9,225 nt of DNA from Clostridia bacterium. Its GTDB lineage: Bacteria > Bacillota_A > Clostridia > Oscillospirales > CAG-272. A program made the translations under genes and the position numbers. Under the pieces are notes generated by a model. That model searched no databases. It was given only the letters and a program-made list of their open reading frames with translations, and was not told the DNA's origin. This document shows, piece by piece, positions 7,143 to 9,225 of this stretch (the stretch's first letter is position 1; each line of letters begins with the position of its first letter). The stretch is taken from assembly GCA_017630995.1 (NCBI GenBank), contig JAGBUD010000180.1, forward strand, positions 1 to 9,225. Reading direction: 5' to 3'.

Positions 7143-7172
7143 TTGACAAAACTTACAAAAATAATGTAAAAT
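7143..7172 (+). promoter_or_regulatory. Sigma-A type promoter for the metallo-beta-lactamase-fold gene
   Basis: A perfect -35 TTGACA (7143-7148) is followed after 18 nt by TAAAAT (7167-7172; 5 of 6 to consensus). A perfect TATAAT at 7173-7178 also exists, but it is 24 nt from the -35. The spacer contains TTACA-N7-TGTAA (7153-7169), a small inverted repeat that might bind a regulator. Transcription would start near 7180, about 23 nt before the ATG. Confidence 0.6.
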
Positions 7173-7192
7173 TATAATAGATATTGCACGAT

Positions 7193-7196
7193 GGAG
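7193..7196 (+). promoter_or_regulatory. Ribosome binding site deciding the start at 7203
   Basis: GGAG lies 6 nt before the ATG at 7203. It sits just inside the alternative ORF start at 7191, which itself has no purine-rich sequence upstream. This supports 7203 as the real start. Confidence 0.6.
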
Positions 7197-7202
7197 TCGG
7201 TT

Positions 7203-8081
7203 ATGTACGAGCTTATACAACTTAACGAAAACGATTACTTTATAGATTGCCCGAGTCGAGTCGGAATAGTGAAAATTTCGGATAGCGAGGTTTGCCTTAT
7301 TGATAGCGGAAACGATAAGGACGTAGGCAAAAAAATAAAGCGTCACCTTGACGCAAACGGTTGGACGCTAAAGGCTATCTACAACACCCATTTTCATGCT
7401 GATCATATCGGCGCAAATAAGTATCTCGCAGAGCAAACGGGCTGCAAAATCTTCGCACGGGGGGTGGACTCTGCACTTATAAGGCACACGATTCTTGAGC
7501 CGGTCACCCTTTGCGGCTCAATGCCGCAGAGTGAGCTTCTCGGCAAGTTTTTGGTCGCACCGCAGAGCGAGGCTGAGTATCTTACCGAGGCTGATTTGCC
7601 AAGCGGATTTGAGATGATTGACCTTGCTGGGCATACCTTTGATATGGTTGGATTCAAAACTCCCGGCGGCACGGTTTTTCTTGCCGACGCTATCTCAAGC
7701 CGTGAAACTCTCGATAAGTATAAAATCGGAGTTATATACGACGTTGAGAGGTATCTTAAAACTCTTGATTTCGTAAAGGAGATTGAGGGCGCCGTTTTCG
7801 TTCCGTCACACGTTTGTCCTACGGAGGATATAGGCGAGCTTGTTGAGTACAACAGAAAAAAGGTTCTCGAAATTGCAGATAAGATTTGTGAGATAATCTC
7901 GGGCGGCATGAATTTTGATTCGATATTACAAAGGCTCTTTTTGGAGCTTGATTTGAAAATGACGTTTGAGCAGCACGCTCTTGTCGGAAGCACGGTGCGC
8001 TCCTATCTGACCTATCTCAAAAACGCGGGCAGAGCAGAGCCGTATTTTGAAAACAATATACTTATGTGGAAAGCACTGTGA
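7203..8081 (+). CDS. Metallo-beta-lactamase-fold hydrolase
   Basis: A 292-aa member of the metallo-beta-lactamase superfamily. Seen: the metal-binding motif His63-Phe-His65-Ala-Asp67-His68 in NTHFHADHIG, then His144 (AGHTFD), Asp162 (FLADA) and His203 (PSHVC), which together complete the two-zinc site. The order and spacing match hydrolases acting on thioesters, lactones or related bonds rather than true antibiotic lactamases; the substrate is unknown. Residues ~210-292 form a helical C-terminal part with a winged-helix-like look (VGSTVRSYLTYLKNAGR), as in LACTB2-like proteins (inference). There is no signal peptide. It is transcribed alone, divergently from the operon encoding the ~600-aa proteins, and shares a 128-bp control region with it, which hints at common regulation. 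A terminator follows the stop codon. Confidence 0.92.
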   Translation: MYELIQLNENDYFIDCPSRVGIVKISDSEVCLIDSGNDKDVGKKIKRHLDANGWTLKAIYNTHFHADHIGANKYLAEQTGCKIFARGVDSALIRHTILEPVTLCGSMPQSELLGKFLVAPQSEAEYLTEADLPSGFEMIDLAGHTFDMVGFKTPGGTVFLADAISSRETLDKYKIGVIYDVERYLKTLDFVKEIEGAVFVPSHVCPTEDIGELVEYNRKKVLEIADKICEIISGGMNFDSILQRLFLELDLKMTFEQHALVGSTVRSYLTYLKNAGRAEPYFENNILMWKAL

Positions 8082-8109
8082 GATTAAAAAACGGCTTTTT
8101 GTCGCAACA

Positions 8110-8140
8110 AAAAGAGAGGCGGATTTTTCGCCTCTCTTTT
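8110..8140. terminator. Bidirectional hairpin terminator between convergent genes
   Basis: A perfect 12-bp stem (AAAAGAGAGGCG paired with CGCCTCTCTTTT) with a 7-nt loop. The arms carry A- and T-runs at their outer ends, so it should work on both strands: for the plus-strand gene ending at 8081 and the minus-strand gene ending at 8150. Confidence 0.88.
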
Positions 8141-8149
8141 GCATTTTAT

Positions 8150-9175
8150 TTAAATCTCTGTGAAGCTGCCCTTGCCGTCAAATTTATAAAGTCCAACGTC
8201 GGTGTTAAATCCCTCTTCGGTTTGGAACGGGCGTGAAAAATAGAAATATCCGTTGCCAAGCGATATCATTCCCGTTGAGCCGTAGGGGAATTCTATTCCG
8301 TAAATTCCCGTTTTTTCGTCACACGCGGTGGTGCTTGCAAGGCGAAGAACAGTTCTGTCACCCGATTTTTCGCAAGGTGCGCTCATATCAACGGCAAACA
8401 TCGGATAATTCGGAAAAGCGGGCTTATGTCCTTGATAAACCGCGATGAGCATAAGCTTTGTATCCTCGTCGTATTCGAGATTCTGAACTCCCCAGCGGGT
8501 GTTACCCGTGTAAACAAAATACTTGTCGAGAGGTGAATCGGGGCCGTTTTTGTGAGTATTCTTTTGATTTATCGAGGCGGCGTACTTATCAAAGTCGCGG
8601 AAATCGTATCTCAAAATTACCTGCCAGTCGTTGTCATCTCTTTCAACGTCATCGTATATTCCGTAAGCAACGTAAAGGTATTTCTTTCCGTTTGTTTCTG
8701 CGGGTGCGGGCGCAAAGGTGATTCCGTCAATTCCGCTGCAGCCGTAGCGGTGTCCCTCGGCTGTGTAGTCCTTTATTACCTCGGGGAGAAAAACGGTTTT
8801 CATAATTCCGTCCTTTTCCGCGTCCATATTCATTCCGTTAATCTTTTCAACGTCGAAGATTGCGATGAAAAATCCGTCCTCCACCGCGAAATCCTCACCC
8901 GAATTGTTTTTTACGATATTGCGCACGCCCATTCCGATAACGTCGCTCTTGTATTCGAGAGATGCGTAAACCTTGCCGTCGTCATAGTTATAAGCAATGC
9001 AGCCAAGGTGACCCACGAGGTTGATAACGCTTCCGACAATATTGCCGTCAAGGTCCGTCTTTATAAAAGAGGTCGTAAAGGAGTAGTACATATATTTTCT
9101 CTCGCGGTCAACGGCTATTCCTTGAATATGACCTGTGTTCATACCGCCGAGTTTTATGCTTCTTGGAAGATTCAT
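8150..9175 (-). CDS. Beta-propeller-like protein of unknown function
   Basis: A 341-aa protein that I do not recognise as a named family. Its sequence has the repeated look of a beta-propeller: units of hydrophobic strand, Asp/Asn-Gly turn and aromatic strand at ~16-41 (QGIAVDRERKYMYYSF), ~54-75 (GCIAYNYDDGKVYASL), ~148-175, ~228-247 (VQNLEYDEDTKLMLIAVY) and ~302-332. Similar folds serve as lactonases, sugar dehydrogenases or binding scaffolds; nothing visible picks one. There is no signal peptide, lipobox or membrane segment, so it is probably cytoplasmic. The start at 9175 is preferred to an in-frame ATG at 9190 because AGGAG sits 7 nt before 9175 and lies inside the longer version. It may be the second gene of an operon, since a coding tail seems to end 18 nt upstream at the window edge. 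Confidence 0.8.
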   Translation of the reverse strand: MNLPRSIKLGGMNTGHIQGIAVDRERKYMYYSFTTSFIKTDLDGNIVGSVINLVGHLGCIAYNYDDGKVYASLEYKSDVIGMGVRNIVKNNSGEDFAVEDGFFIAIFDVEKINGMNMDAEKDGIMKTVFLPEVIKDYTAEGHRYGCSGIDGITFAPAPAETNGKKYLYVAYGIYDDVERDDNDWQVILRYDFRDFDKYAASINQKNTHKNGPDSPLDKYFVYTGNTRWGVQNLEYDEDTKLMLIAVYQGHKPAFPNYPMFAVDMSAPCEKSGDRTVLRLASTTACDEKTGIYGIEFPYGSTGMISLGNGYFYFSRPFQTEEGFNTDVGLYKFDGKGSFTEI

Positions 9176-9182
9176 TTTATCG

Positions 9183-9187
9183 CTCCT
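9183..9187 (-). promoter_or_regulatory. Ribosome binding site deciding the start of the propeller-like gene
   Basis: AGGAG on the minus strand, 7 nt before the ATG at 9175. The longer reading from 9190 would put this site inside the coding sequence and has no site of its own. Confidence 0.65.
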
Positions 9188-9193
9188 CATCTA

Positions 9194-9225
9194 TTAAATA
9201 TCGCCCTCTTCTCCGAAAATGTCGT
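9194..9225 (-). CDS. Possible C-terminal end of an upstream minus-strand gene (partial)
   Basis: One minus-strand frame reads DIFGEEGDI and then stops with TAA at 9194-9196, 18 nt before the next start codon. The acidic ending and the short gap are typical of an operon partner. Only nine complete codons are visible, so it may be chance and no function can be given. Confidence 0.35.
   Translation of the reverse strand, partial: DIFGEEGDI

Noticed and set aside
7075..7190. Riboswitch or small RNA in the divergent region
   Set aside because: The leaders predicted from the promoters are only about 23 and 30 nt, too short for a known riboswitch, and no terminator-like hairpin lies there.
7403..7993. 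196-aa open frame on the minus strand
   Set aside because: It is antisense to the metallo-beta-lactamase-fold gene, whose metal-binding motifs prove the plus-strand frame; Ser/Pro/Arg-rich composition is typical of a shadow frame.
7203..8081. Metallo-beta-lactamase resistance gene
   Set aside because: The superfamily motif is shared by many metabolic hydrolases; there is no signal peptide, and the C-terminal helical part is unlike secreted lactamases.

Overview
This window looks like part of the chromosome of a gut-type, probably uncultured member of the Clostridia (Firmicutes). The evidence is moderate GC by eye, strong Shine-Dalgarno sequences of the AGGAG type, densely packed genes, short hairpin-plus-T-run terminators, and a carbohydrate/ester-hydrolase gene set without mobile elements. 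That placement is inference; no rRNA, tRNA or taxonomic marker gene is present. I see no IS element, CRISPR array, integrase, toxin-antitoxin pair or phage gene.

Layout: (1) 69-2302, plus strand: two tandem serine hydrolases of the class C beta-lactamase/family VIII esterase type, 2 nt apart. (2) 2311-2340: a perfect 12-bp hairpin terminator at a convergent junction. (3) 7074 down to 2390, minus strand: a three-gene operon with 7-nt and 16-nt gaps. It encodes two paralogous ~600-aa glycosidase-like proteins (TIM-barrel-like N-terminus, amidotransferase-like middle, beta-rich C-terminus) and then a calcineurin-like metallophosphoesterase. (4) 7075-7202: a 128-bp divergent control region with a promoter on each strand and an 11-bp palindrome between them. 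(5) 7203-8081, plus strand: a metallo-beta-lactamase-fold hydrolase. (6) 8110-8140: a second 12-bp convergent terminator. (7) 9175 down to 8150, minus strand: a beta-propeller-like protein of unknown function, preceded at the window edge by what may be the end of another minus-strand gene.

How the genes may work together: all the full-length products are predicted hydrolases or, in the propeller's case, possibly one. None shows a signal peptide or membrane segment, so they probably act in the cytoplasm on imported or internal substrates. A plausible but unproven reading is a catabolic locus for a decorated sugar or glycoside, with esterases, a phosphoesterase, glycosidase-like enzymes and a metallohydrolase. 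No transporter or dedicated regulator lies inside the window. The most unusual points are two independent tandem duplications side by side (serine hydrolases and ~600-aa proteins) and the ~600-aa proteins themselves, which I cannot assign to a named glycosidase family.
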